From assembly GCF_019059575.1 (NCBI RefSeq), contig NW_024881789.1:310001-374000 (forward strand): DNA of 64,000 bases. Reading direction: 5' to 3'. The DNA is from Amphibalanus amphitrite. Its lineage: Eukaryota > Arthropoda > Thecostraca > Balanomorpha > Balanidae. Under the pieces are notes generated by a model, which did no database searches, was not told the DNA's origin, and worked only from the letters and a program-made list of their open reading frames with translations. The position numbers were made by a program, and so were the translations under genes. Position 1 is the stretch's first letter. Every line of letters starts with the position of its first letter. Positions 1 through 44,950 of the stretch are shown here, piece after piece.

Positions 1-2084
1 CAAGCAGTAGCCGCCTGCAAAACCATAGCTAGGCTGTACCGCCGTGCACAAAAGCGCTGCGGGTCAGTATACCACCGCAGGCATCCGCGGCTGGAGCCTC
101 GCCGGCTGGTCTGATTCGCTGACCGGTGCGTTCCACGGGTTTCGCGTGATCATGGTGCGCAGATCAAGATGGCTGGTGTAGCATGTCTTATTGCATGCTG
201 CGCCTTCAAATTGACGTCAGCAATCTGCTAACCAGAACAGATATACGCATGTATGAATGTTATTTCACAGAACTTTGCTAAAAACGGCTATCCGAGGGAT
301 TACCTAAAGCGATAATTGTGTCACTGCCAGCTCATATGACGCAGAGACGATATATTTATCTTATATAAGACCCGATTTCATTGGCACATTGGCTATTTGC
401 GCTAGCTGGATGCTCCCATGCTCTTCAATTCGTGCGTCAGATAGCTCTCGATATGGCGACTTCGATGAAAAGGCGCGATATTAGCACCCACGTTCGATTC
501 TTAAATAGGTAGACAGTGCGCAGCAATCGATTTATTGTGGAAGGTTTCACAGCTTTTTGTGGTTGAAATTCACCAATTATGTAAATATCTACGTTTTATA
601 AAGAACATAAGCTGTGAAATACAAGTTTCTATTCGTTCTTCAAACATTTTCTCGCTTCTCGATTGCTGCGCCACTGCACCAAAATACTTTCCATTTTGTC
701 TTCCAAATATGCTATGGTGATCAATGTCAACTTCAGTCGTCCACATCCAGTGTTTCTCCTTATTTTTAAATGGATACATGGGGTTTTCGTCTCATTGGGT
801 AGCTAGTGAGTGTCCAAAAAGGTGCCGCCCGTCCAGTCTGATGGTCTGGGCTGGCTGGCTCGTCAGCGGTGGCCGTTTCCCGGCGGATCTATAGCTGTCG
901 AGGGGCGACGCTTGATGGCTCGGAAATATCGACGATCCGGATCACATCCTGCTGTTACCGGCCGCCGACGGCAGAACTGGTAGCCGCATCTGACAGGGAA
1001 CACGGGTGGATAGTCAAGGGGCTGTCGGAAGGGCGGGGGCGGGAGGGCGACGGTGAGAGAAACCGCTGACCAGTGATATTGTGTGGGAATTAGCGGTGTT
1101 GTTTTATCACTGCTGTATTGGTATAGTAGATCTTTTATATTGTTGTTTACTTTAGTGACACAACGACTAGCTGGCTGTCCTCTTCTTATGTGGCCGCCTT
1201 TTGGTGATGGTTCTTGGTGGCCAGGCCCTTTGAGGTAACTCTATCGTCAGAGGTAATCTTGCGTTGTTAAGATGACAGTTTCTTTTCTTTTCTTTTTTTT
1301 TGGGGGGGAAGTTTCGAGGTATATTTGTTGTAAAAGGAGAGGGCTTTTTGTAAGCTATTGTCCGACATTTCTTTTTCAATCCAAAATGGTACGTCAATTG
1401 TCTGATACTGTTAACACTGCTATAATTCTATTGGCTATACTTCTTTTTGCGCCATTGATGTTTTCTCACAAAACTGGCCCCAAATCACACTACATATTGC
1501 TTTCCCTAGACACTCGCTACTGTCAATCTGCGGCGTTGTCTGGCGGCCTTAGGCTCTCTCTGGCTACCCACACTGACTCTGCGGTCTCGGGCTGCCGGCT
1601 CTCGGTACCCCGGCCCGGCGGCTGTCTGTCCGGCGGGGTCCACCGTCCCGCCGCCCGCCCGCCCGTGCCCGCTCTAACCGTGCGGCGCCGCTCGGCCGGC
1701 CGGCCGGCCGCCTCGCCACGTGCCCTTCGCAGAGTGGTGACGGCCCGCCGGAAAGCCACGCGCCACGTGCAGCGCGGCGTGTTCTCATGTCTGCTGCAGT
1801 GCTGCGGGCCGCGACACGTCGATCTGCTCTCCGTGCTGGCCTATTGCCAGCGTTTCTGCCCCTGCTGGAGGCGACTGCTGTGCGCTACGTAGCTACATTG
1901 CGGGCCGGGGCTGCATGGCGTCCTCCTGCTCTGTCGCTCCCTCCGCCCTCTGTCTCTCTCTCTCCCGCTCTCTGACTGTCGCCCCTTCTCTCTCAGTGGC
2001 TCTAGCTGTTGCCGTCTTCACCCGCCGTCTCTGCAGCCGCCGGGCATGCTCTCTTTTTGTCGGTCGGCTGTTCGGTTGGCCGGC

Positions 2085-2135
2085 CGGTCGGTCGGTCGGT
2101 CGGTCGGTCGGTCGGTCGGTCGGTCGGTCGGTCGG
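2085..2135. repeat. (CGGT)n microsatellite
   Basis: Uninterrupted CGGT tetranucleotides run through this span. Degenerate copies (CGGA, TGGT, CAGT variants) continue to about 2275. The open frames across it, which read as GRSV repeats, are repeat artefacts. Confidence 0.9.
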
Positions 2136-4179
2136 ACGGTCGGACGGCTAGCCGGTTGGTCGGACGGTTGATCGGTCGGTCAGTCTTTCGATCGGTCGGC
2201 TGACCTGCTGCTGGTCGGTCGGTCGGTTAGTCGGTCGGACAACCGGTCAACCGGCCGGTCAGTTGGTCGGTCGGCGGCTCAAAGTTAGAAGCGCAGGTGC
2301 GGGAGACACGGGCGGCGGGACACGAGCAGAGGGCCACCACCGTCACACAGACAGACATACAGACACCGGGACACCGGAAAGGCACAGATGATGGACAGTG
2401 CCGCATGGCTCTGTGGGGGTGAAGTGCATGTCGGAACAGACGTGTGAAGTGCCGTTGTGGATCGGTGACGGAGTTCTGAGCTCCATGTGGTGTGAATATT
2501 ACCACCACTGCGACTAGTGGTGGAAGTTCGAGGAACTCGGGTACAGGAGTGGAAGGGGAGTTTTGGGAGTGATTTTGGGTATTGTGGGGAAATGCTGCAT
2601 AATATTAAGCACTGATCCTTGTCATAAATGTAGATAATCCTTGATTATCTATCAAATGACCCAGATAACGTTTTACGACATTTTACGCTGAATAGGACGC
2701 GCCAGTTATTGAAGGCACCAGCCTGTCCCCCGACTAATTTACGACCTTGGCTTTCGTATTGTTGTTGTATCTAGTCGTGTCAGTCCTTGCTTCAACGGCC
2801 TGGAAACGGTCGCGCGGTCTTTGCACGCTAATGCAAACAAATGTGCCCAGCGTCCGTTGCGTGTTAAGTAGTTGAGTAATGGCCCGGTAGAGTCAGTAAG
2901 CTACGCGCCTACGCGATAGTGCGAATTTAATTTCCATTGCGTTGCATTTGTATGATGATGACATTAATTGCGTTTCAGGATATTAAATTGCCTTCTTTTC
3001 AATTAATTCCTTTATTAATTTTTATGTTGCTGATTCGTGTAACTTCTTGGCAGTTTATCTCTCCGGCAGAGTATTGATTTGAACGCCCTTGTGACTATAA
3101 ATAACCCTTACCATTTTGTTGATAGTTACCAGACATAAGTGATGGCCTTGGGCAATAATAATCAAATTGTTTGTCAAACATGTAACAATGCCACATTAAA
3201 TATTGAGTACGTCTTTTTTCCTAGTGCTATCCAGTTCTTGTTTGTTTTTAACAGTTTTATCGCGCCCAAAACAGAGCTTTTATTTGTGTTGCAATAACAA
3301 GCCGATGAAAAACTGGGTAGCGAAAACAGCACGGAAAAAACATCAGTAGATCACGCGAGGTGTTGGCCACTTGGCGCGCCCGTTTGACTGCCGTGACCGT
3401 GTCATTATTCATACGGGCGCTGAGGATAACGATCGGCCATGTAAAAACCATGTGGCGGCCAGGGCGGAGCGCCGCGCGGCATCGATCACCGATCGGTGGC
3501 CGCCACCGGCCGCGCCGGCCGCGCCGCCCCTCTGACCTGCCTCTGTGTCCCCGCAGCCGGCGGCGTAGCTCAGTGCTAAGGCAGGTATTCTCGGCGGGGC
3601 CCCTGAGCACGCCGCGCGCACCGCCCGAGCACGTCCGAGCCCCACACCGACTCGGCTGTCCCGTACGGCCGCTCACAGCCCCGCGCACAGCCGCCGCTCC
3701 GCGCCGCTAGGACCCAGCACGCCCGCTCCCAGCACAGCTCCGTATACACTACACAGTACAGATCCAGCACACAACACATACTGAGCACACAACACAGAGC
3801 CAGCATACAACACAGCTCCGCATGCATCACATGCCCACTTTTGCAGCATATTCCTGCATAAAAAAGCCCCGCTGCCAACACAGTTCCTCTGATAGCCAGC
3901 TTCGAGGCTCTGTGCCTCTGGTTTCTAGTTTCTATCCTCCCCCAGACCTCTTTCGCTCCCTCTGCTGACGCTCGATAGCCTCCTCCGAGGTCCCAACCAT
4001 CTCCCTGTCGTCGCTCCCGTCCTAAAGCCTCCCGGTGCCCACCGGGCCGCCTCGGCCGCTCTGCGGTCTCTGCGGCTGTCGTTCGGCCCGGTGGGGGCCG
4101 TCTCAGCCGACACCCGTCGATGCTACGATGGCCACGGCCCCCATTGATCGTCGGCCAGCGCGGCGGAGGCGGTCGCCGG

Positions 4180-4398
4180 CCGTGTCATACAGGGCGTGTC
4201 ATGCTAGGTGTGTCATACCGGCCGTGTCATACAGGGCGTGTCATACTAGCCGTGTCGTGCTGGCAGTGTCATACTGGCAGTGCCATACCGGTGGACCGGC
4301 TGTATGACACCTGTGGGTGATACTTGCGTCTCAATGCCGGATGACTCTGTCGGACTAGCTGTGTGACACCGGTCGTGTGACACTAGTCGTCTGACACC
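4180..4398. repeat. Minisatellite built on GTGTCATAC, with an inverted second half
   Basis: From about 4180 to 4297 there are roughly seven copies of a 15-17 bp unit starting GTGTCATAC. From about 4303 to 4398 the complementary form (GTATGACAC, GTGTGACAC) appears instead. The array therefore flips orientation around 4300. The function is unknown. Confidence 0.7.
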
Positions 4399-6219
4399 AT
4401 CTGGCTATGTGGCAGCCGCGAGCCGACCTGGTCACGGGACGGTAACACAGCATAGAACCGTCGATGTCATCCTTTGAAATTAAACGCATCGCACTTCCTG
4501 TCTGGAGGTATCCCGTAGAACAGAGAGACGTCCTCTGCTCCTCTTCCAGTCATTTTATCCTAACTTCATAACTAACTCAAAGGCAAGCAATTTTACTAAA
4601 TGGGCACAGACATTATAACTTGGTCATGCCTCAAGCACGTTTGAAGAACTGTGCGCTAACACTACCTACATTTTCAGTTTATATTATATGCTTATAACCA
4701 CGACAATTCATCCATCCAACGATTCGTCTCAGACATCTGACATGTCCAAAAGCTCGCATCTCAGCACATAAAGCATCTTGTTGAGCTAGTTCCTTCGTGC
4801 GGCACGTTACAACGTATCTGCGTCCTAGACATCTGGCTGAATTGTATTCCTGGCACGTGCTCAAGCTCCCGGGCGCCCCTAAGTCTCATCCTTCACAGCC
4901 TGGCACACAGCACGGAGCACCAGTTCCCGGCCCCCGTTGGCATGCCCTCTGCGCGCGCCGAAGACCGCGCTGACGATTGCTATAATATTGCCTCGCTCCC
5001 CCTGCTTCATATCTCGTCCCTCGGAGCTGCAATGTCGGCATGGTGGAATGTCAGAGCGTCGGAATGGTTATCTGAACATAACAACCTGCCTACGTATCTG
5101 CCTGGAGCTGTAAAATACCGAAGCATTTGGCAGCGAGCCTCGTATATGTATTATGTACATACATACATATTTCGCAGCTGGACGTCCTACTCCTATAAAC
5201 ACGAGACACAAACAAGAGTCGTTCGTACGTTCCATTGGCAACGGTCTAGCTAGGAATGCTTCTTTTGCATCCCTTGCACGCTGACTTTCTCTTTCTTCCT
5301 ATCAATGCAATATTCTTATATCAGTTTATTTTTCATAAAAAGCCAACGAAATCCTCATCTGACAATAACCGTTCCTTTTTATTCGCATTTTCTGAGCCAC
5401 TCCGCCTCGACTAAGGGCGATAACCGACCTGAGGAAGTGTTCTACGGTGGTCATAAATTAATTAGAATATCCATTTCTACTCTTATTACCTTTCTGCAAT
5501 CACCAGATGATAATAAATTGACCAAATATAGCACAGTTGGTCTGCTACGTTCCTGTTAAGTGCGAGCTGGCTCACCGCTTCCAAATGCGGCAGCTGAAAT
5601 TCACCAGTGTTGCCTGCTCAGTACTCACTCTTCTCTGGCCCGATGTGCCTTGTGTCGGCTTACGCCCCAAAATGCCCGCGAGTGTGTCTGAATGTTTAGT
5701 TTTGTTGGAATCGCATGGTTGCATGTTTCGAATGTGCTGAATATTGCTGGGCAGAGCGCAGCCGAACGCGCTTTAGGGTTATGGCCAACCACTTATGCGC
5801 ACGGCGTAGCCCGAACACCACTGTAAATGGCACACTTGCTTTGACTGCTGGAACTAGAGTTTCCATATAATTCATTTTAACATTAGTCAATAGAGAGAAT
5901 TACATAGTACGTCTACCGGTCTTGTGCGTGCGTGTGTGTCGTTAAAGACATAAAGGGCTGGTCGCTCGAGGTAGCTGGCCGGACCGCGCGCTGATTTTGG
6001 CCAATAGCTGTTCTTTGCCGGCCGAGTGTCGTCAGTAGCGTCAGACTGAGCTGTCACTGTGTGCTCCCAGTAGCCTCAGAAGTCTGTCAGTCAGTCCAGA
6101 GAGTGTGCGTTTGCCGCTGGCTGCGGTCGCCGTGCTGTTACCTCTGCATGCCCCCGGCCACCCGCGTCCGTCGACCCCACCAGTGACCGTCCGGTCTGAT
6201 CTGATTCGTCAGGTCACAG

Positions 6220-38209
<31,990 letters not shown>

Positions 38210-40106
38210 GCACCGCCGTCCGTCCGTCCGGGGTCAACCATAATGCAGAGAGACTGACCCGGAGTCGGCGGCAGGCGCGCACCGCCGGGCCCGCTGTTCC
38301 AAATCAACTTTGTGATCATGTGTGTCGCGTGCGTGCAAGTGCAGTCCGTGAGCGGTGGCGGCGGCCGCAGCGCGCTGGTTTTGTACCGACACAATATCTC
38401 GATGTTCGGCGGCGGAGGTGATCTTATGACGTCACGGTTCGGTCCGGTGACGTCAGCGCGCGTCCGGTGACGCGCACGGTCCGTAGAGTTAGTCCCTCCT
38501 GATCTCCGGTGTCCAGTGAAAGGAACCCGCTTTCTCATGCTCTCTTGTTCATCTGGGCTTACCTTCTACAGTCTGCATAATCCTCTGAAAAGAATGGCAG
38601 CTAAATTCTATCCACTGCTGACGTTGGCCCCTATGAGCTTGGACGTTGAATATCCTGCCCTAGCCATCCAATAATGATACGCCAGCAGAATGACATTCCT
38701 ACGGGGATAGAACGAGAGTGGAGACATTCCATGACATTAGCTAGAGGATCGTTATCAGAGTTGATGCTCGCATATTCGCCGAGTCCAGTCATCGAACGTG
38801 CCGACGATGTTGAGGGCGCTTGTTGGCTGCTGCAGACATTTACGCCTTGTTGGACTATGGCGCATTTTAGAGACTCGATACAGAATGATTGGCGATATGC
38901 CCTATCGCACAATTAACAATCTACGGAAAGTCCACAGGTGGAGTGGCGGATGCTGTCCGTTGTTTCACTCGGCGATAGCCCTGTTACGAGTGTGACTGCG
39001 GTTAGCCGTTTGAACGATTTGCCCTATTTTACTGACAGTCATCCAGTCTATATCTAGCCTCCGCTCTTTGGCGCCGTTCTCTGGCGTCGCTGCATGACTT
39101 TTCTCGTCTACGGGAGTGAGTGACGTTATTTGACGCGACTATAGGGACGCTGGCGCGGCGTCCGCGGCGCGTTGGCGGCGCGCGCGCGACGTTTGCCGGC
39201 GGCCGGGCGGCGGCGCCGTCGGTGGCCTTGGATCGGAGCGAGGCGGCGCGAGTTCCCGTAGGGCTGTTGTAGGGTGGCGTCGGCTCGGGGCCGCCGCCGG
39301 GGCCGGTGACTTTGTACACAGTGTTATGATTTGCCTTACGAGCTCTGCCGATAGCCGCCATAGCTCCGGTCGCCGTTGTCTCGTGCCGTTTTGAACTCGC
39401 TACCAGCGGCCCAGAGAGGGAAGGAAGGCGGCCCGCCGGCTCGCCGCTCATCTAACTGTGTGCTATCATGCTTTTCCAGCGGGCCAAATTCCCAAATATA
39501 ATCAGACATGTTACATGATGGTGTTGTATCACACTTGTCACCCTCGTTCGAAACCATTTACGACCGAGCTGTTCTTTTGTCGGTAGTTACCGTTCTCACG
39601 CACTTCGCTCGGGCGATTACTACTGATAGCACCACTCGAGCAATCGCCTGCCGTCACCCAGCCAGGCCCCGTGGTGTGCCGAATCCCGAGCCTCCCTCTC
39701 CCCGGCGCAGACCACCGACTGACTCACGGACCCACGCGTATATTCTATCGGTCCCCGGCGGCGGCGGTAGGCAGTAACCAGCTGACCTGCCTCCTCGTCC
39801 CTATCAGCCGTCAGTCACCGACTGACCCCCACAATGAGGACGCTGTCATCTACCTGAGACTGAGCCGGTTCTAACCGGTCACAGTAGGTGAACGCGGCGG
39901 GCCAAACGAGGCAAGGATATGACACATGATATGTGTATTAATAACACCTGTAAACATTTGAACCGTAACAACGAATTATCACACGTATTAGGGCGCTGGG
40001 TTAAATCTCGATTCCCTTCCCACAACTTCTCTGTACGAACCACTGGTTGTTATATGCCCATAAAAGATAGCGTTTAATTTTTCTGTTGATTTTAGCGAGC
40101 GTGGCG
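38210..40106. other. Convergent intergenic region between CAPS and the transporter
   Basis: This holds the CAPS 3' UTR and that of the transporter. I see no firm AATAAA close to the CAPS stop. On the minus strand ATTAAA lies at 40073-40078, about 30 bp past the transporter stop, and may be its poly(A) signal. A CpG-rich island spans about 39140-39310. A 140-codon minus-strand frame crosses it (39029-39451) but its composition is low complexity and I do not call it a gene. Confidence 0.5.
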
Positions 40107-42832
40107 TTAACTCCAAGAGAGCGCCGACGCCACTGAGTCGCCGACTTCGATCAGGCACGAGCTTTCCAGCGAGTCTTCGATGATGTCTTTGACCGCTTCG
40201 TATGTCGACGCGGCGCCGCACAGAGTGGCTACCACAATAATTTCTACCAGAATGATCTTCTTCCATAATGGCACCTCACTGAGAACAAATATCAGGTTGG
40301 GGTCAAGATATGTAAGCGATAAATTCAAAAAAGTAAATGCCTGAGGCTGGTTGATACCACTAGCTTAATTTGATAGGCGGTTTTTATGCCATATTATCTG
40401 ACAAAGAATTTGCTGATAAATTCAACTGGTAGAAAGCCGCCAATTCGTACACATGTAACCGACAGTCTGTAGTCGCCAGCCTGTGCTCAGTGGTCACTCA
40501 TCAGCCTCTTTGCGTATATGCAGTAAAAGTGTCATTTCGGTTCCACCTGCCATACTGAGTTGATGTTCTATATAGTCTGACTAAGTAGGTACTCACATTT
40601 TGGGCCACCGACCGCCGTCGGTATGTGAGGTCAGCCTCAGGTACAGGATAGGCGGCATGATGAACGTCATCAGCGTCAGAGCGCTGGCGCCGATCAGGTC
40701 TAGCACCTTGGAGAAGCTCGGCACCGTCTCGCCAATCAGCACATTGATGGCCATCATACCGGTCCGGAATAGCACCCGCTTCCAGCCGAACTCTGCAGAT
40801 AGACGCAGCAGATTGGTCAGATGGTTTTCCAGAAACACCACTGAATGAGTTAGTGGAATGAACGAATAAAAGAATAGCGAGCGATTGAATGGAACGAATG
40901 AATAACTCGAGCGAATAAATGGATCAATGAATAACTGGAGCGAATGAATGAATCATTGAACTGAAACGAATGAAATAATCAATGAATAACTATAGAACGA
41001 ATGAATAAATCAACAAATGGATTACGAGGCGAGTGTTGGAACCAACATACCTATAATGAAAGAACTGCCGTGTAACTCAACACCGATAGAAATATAGCTC
41101 AATCCTGATACGATTTCATAAACAAGTGAAGTCTCGGCCAGCTTTCTTCGTCGTCAGACCAGAATTTCCTTGCTATTTTACATCCCAAACAATTTTACAG
41201 GGCGTCATCCACACACTTTTCCTCCTAAACTCACGGAGTGGTATGCCGATTCTGTCCTCGAGTTCCTGATACACAGGGCTGATGACGCTGAGCAGAGAAG
41301 CCGACAGGTTTATCATGAACAGCACCTGGGCGGCGCTCTTGAAGAAGCCGTCCGGTTTCAGGGAGTTGATAAGGTCGGCATCCAGCTGATCACCCAGAGC
41401 CAGGTAGCCGAGAAGCGTCATCGGGAAGTACATGCAGATCAGCGCTGAGGGTGAAATCTTAGAGTCATGCTCTGTCACCTTGCAGTCGATCATGAAGACG
41501 GTAGGTACGTGATTTGTGACAACGAAACATATAAATAATAGGCGAAATGCGGATTGCGATAATCATGGCACAGACTGCGTTAAAATTTTATTAGCCCATT
41601 ATACGTGTCAATGCATGCGATACGATTACATACAGAGCCAGAGTTATCTTACCTATGTATCCGTAAGTGATGCTCCGTCCAAACTGCTTGCGGTCGGCCA
41701 TGTCGTTCTGAATTGTCGGGAAGGAGGAGGCTCCGCCAAATGAGAACAAAAGACTTGACATGCCCAGGAAGAACGTCTCGAATGTAGGCGACGTGTGCGT
41801 AGCGTCATCCACCGTCTCTCCGTAGTGCGTGCTCAGGTGGATGATGATGCACAGCCAGGCGAGCATCGTGGAAACCAGGGCCGTCACGCCGATGAACCTG
41901 AGAAACACAGCACATTAGTTAGGATTCGATGGCGATATGTGAGTTTTAAAGCATAAGTTAGCGAAGCATGTAACAGATATAGTACGCTGCCGGCTTCGAG
42001 ATAACTATTGCTATCGTTTCAACCGATACAGTGAAACCATATAGAACGGCGTTACGTATCAGAGTTCAAAAGTTCTTTCGTCCTACATACCAGAAGTCCT
42101 TTGGCGATCCGAGGAAGGAGAGCGGCAGCAGCACGCCGGCCACCACCAGGATCCAGACGCAGTAGGTGAGGCGGTCCTTCCCGACCAGGCCCTCGAGCAG
42201 CTCAGCGGACAGCAGCACGTACACGATGCTGCCGCCAAACTGGTTGACGAAGATACCCACAGACGCCAGTATTCTGTGAAAATTTATTGGATTTCAGACA
42301 AGTATAATGAAATTAAAATACAACTGTATAAAGATTATCTGTATAAAGATAAAATCTTACAATGTGCAATACAAGCAACTGGAACACCTTAGACGTTAAA
42401 CATACCTAACTAACTTCGTAGCTTATCATTATATCAATACTTACTCAAATCGGCTTTCACAAGGGTGTTTACTGTTTACTGCTCACCTTGTTTTCTTTCC
42501 AAACGCTCTGAAGGCGATCTCGGGGTAGGGCGCTCGAACCTGACCACTCAGCTCTGGGAAGCGCGACTCGACGATCAGCCAGCATTGTGAGAGTACGAAG
42601 CCGCAGTAGGCAGAGTTGACGCCAAAATAGAGCAGCAGAACCAGGCCGATCCAGCCTGGGGCGTGGGTCATCGTCAGGTTAGAAGGCTCCATGGGTTTTC
42701 TAAGACTCGATAGCAGTTCAGCGCTGCAACTCTAGGGTATAAATGTTCCCAATGACATTATCGACGTCGGTATAGAAAAGCGGTTTCCTCTGGATTTAAC
42801 TTTTTTACTTATATGCATCTCTCTCTCGCTCC

Positions 42833-42928
<96 letters not shown>

Positions 42929-43187
42929 CCTCGACCGACGTTCCTCTCAATATATCCCCGCTCTCCTACCTATCACCCCCAGCAGTCGTAAAATACGCAC
43001 CTGTGAGTCGAACAGAGTTGGCCAGCGCCAACATCCCACTGCCGGCCACCGTTCCCGTGATGAACACGGCCGCCAGTAGGGTGCTGATGCCTCCTTTAGG
43101 TGCCGCCGGTTCCTCAGCACTAGCCGGGGAAGCCGGCGAGCCTCCAGACGAGCTGGAGCCCGCTGACCCACGCCGGACGTATGACAT
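40107..43187 (-). CDS. Aa_trans-family amino-acid transporter (SLC32/36/38, AVT1-like), complete, 7 exons
   Basis: A secondary transporter predicted to move neutral amino acids across a plasma or vesicular membrane; the substrate cannot be told from sequence. Exons in transcript order: 43001-43187, 42487-42655, 42091-42273, 41653-41897, 41235-41444, 40597-40840, 40107-40278. Joined length is 1410 nt (469 residues plus TAA) with consistent phases. A Ser/Ala/Pro-rich N-terminus of about 38 residues precedes GGISTLLAAVFITGTVAGSG, the typical first membrane segment of this superfamily. About ten more hydrophobic segments follow, with SFGGASSFPTIQNDM as the signature loop, and LICMYFPMTLLGYLALGD. 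I chose ATG at 43187 because CAACATGTC is a good context and the family starts close to this domain. An in-frame ATG at 43265 would add 26 residues. Confidence 0.9.
42841..42924. repeat. (CT)n microsatellite, 42 units
   Basis: Pure CT on the plus strand, so GA on the sense strand of the transporter. It is in transporter intron 1, about 75 bp after the donor of exon 1. CT-rich imperfect sequence extends left to about 42818. Confidence 0.95.
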
Positions 43188-43779
43188 GTTGGGCTGTGTA
43201 CACAGTGGGACACTACACGGAGATGGGTGGGTGAGGGAGCTGCAGGTCACAGAGTAGAAGTCCACAGAAACACAGTGGAATTATCCACAGATACACTAGC
43301 CGTGCTGTGAGATGGCTGCCGGACTACTGATCGATGAGCGCTGCACGATCCGCACTGTGCCAGACTGACAGCCACTCGACGGGTCAGTGCGTGTCAGACT
43401 GTTGACAATGCCGCGATCATACGGCAGTCAGCAGTATCTCTCCGGGCGGAGGTGCGGCCCGAGATACGCCGACCGTTTCGTCATTGTGGGCCGACCTAAG
43501 TGATGCAGAGTTTTGTGTGACGCTACGGTCGTTCATATTTTTTTCGAGAGTGAACCGGATGAGCCTGTCGAACTCTGAGTGGCTGAGCAGAGGGTGCGAT
43601 CAGTAAGGTTCGGGGACTCCCGCGCCCTCTCGTCCCACTTGTTGTGAAGAGGTGGAAAGTTATCATCACGGATCTGCTTGTCATATATTCGACGAAAACT
43701 GCAAGGCCTAAAATTCGAAACGTCATGAAGAGTTTGTCTATAACAAACACCTGCCTTTAGTGGAGACGCTATTACTTAA
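43188..43779. promoter_or_regulatory. Presumed 5' region of the transporter gene
   Basis: This 590-bp stretch lies upstream of the transporter start and should hold its promoter and 5' UTR. It is moderately GC-rich to about 43500, then AT-richer. I see no unambiguous TATA box. The call rests only on position. Confidence 0.35.
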
Positions 43780-44639
43780 AGGTAGTGTGCCAGCTTTCTT
43801 GGACCATATGGAGTTAATGACCCGGATAAGGAGAACCGGATTTTTAGAACTTATCCATACCTTCAAAACTTATGGAAACGTCTTAAATTCTTCAAATTTT
43901 GAGTACCCCAGTGCGAAATTCGCCCCGACGGGTTGTCGGTCGTACCCCAACCACATTTCACACCACTATGAACAATAAATGCACACACTAAAATCGCTAT
44001 TACCGATAGGCTCATCCAATCAAGTTTCGATAAACCCGTTCATCATCATCTCCTGCGGTTTCGAACACGCCTGTTAGGTGGCTTCTGATGCTCGTCGAGG
44101 TCGGAATTTCCAAATACGCGTGGTGCGTCGGGCCGCGCGCTCTGACTTCGGCCAAGAAAAATGCGTCAGCTGATCATTGTCATTTCTGCCGCTTGCGTGT
44201 GGTGTAATGGGGTCATAACTTAAGAGACGGCTGTTTCATATCAATTATTTTACATAAAATCATATTTCAAACCACAAATTAATGTTCGACAGCCAAATTT
44301 AAGAAACAATACCAATACAGGCTTACAGTTTAAGGCTCGACATTGTGTTGTCTACGATTAGACAGCTGATAACTCATTCCCGTACGTCGTATGGTCGTAA
44401 CACTATAATGACCTTTGCTTATTGTCACAAGTGCGCCGCATTCGCGATTGTTGCCCGACGCCTGTTTGCAGGTGAGCCCACTACAGTTGTTATACATATC
44501 TAAAAACCGATAAACTTTTAGGCGAAAAAGGCACTATTCCAGGCCCATTTTTGATTTTTTTGCGATATTAGGTAAAAACAGAAGCTTCTTATCCTAGGAA
44601 AAATAAAACGGGAAATCTTTCAAAGGTGGCACACTACCT
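43780..44639. mobile_element. 860-bp Kolobok/piggyBac-type non-autonomous element, TTAA target
   Basis: The left end reads AGGTAGTGTGCCAGCTTT; the right end, complemented, reads AGGTAGTGTGCCACCTTT. TTAA flanks both (43776-43779 and 44640-44643). TTAA duplication is shared by piggyBac and Kolobok. piggyBac ends start with CC, whereas AGG...CCT fits Kolobok better, so I favour Kolobok. No transposase frame is present. Confidence 0.85.
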
Positions 44640-44950
44640 TTAATCTGAAGGATAAGGGTTACTGACAAGCTGCCTCAGAATATGAAGCACGGGCCTCATG
44701 TGCGTGCGTAACGACCAACATTGAACGATAACGACCGACATTGATATTCAGCATTTTGAAAGCAGCACATAGCGCAGGGCAAGGCTATATAAACCGCGCA
44801 AGGCATTGTGCTCGTACATACCAAAAGTGCGAGTAAAGCTGATTAATTATTATTCACTTCACCTCAAGAGATGTTTTAGTTACCTCCTTCCAAAGGCACA
44901 ACCCTTCAACTGTACCATCTCTCTAAACGAGTTTTCCGATATATCACTTT

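Larger units (their letters stand above)
1..6219. other. Unassigned region, probably upstream CAPS intron
   Basis: I found no exon here that fits CAPS or another family I recognise. The first CAPS exon I can see begins at 6220 in the middle of the protein, so this stretch is most simply a large upstream intron. It is patchy: GC-rich, CpG-rich blocks near 1560-2050 and 3450-3720, AC-rich low complexity near 3720-3830, and ordinary AT-rich DNA elsewhere. Short open frames are present but none shows a domain or a coherent splice pattern. A GC-rich block could be an internal promoter, but nothing in the sequence proves that. Confidence 0.5.

Noticed and set aside
39029-39451. 140-codon minus-strand frame downstream of CAPS
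   Set aside because: Low-complexity Ala/Arg/Pro composition from a CpG-rich island, no domain and no clear splice partners.
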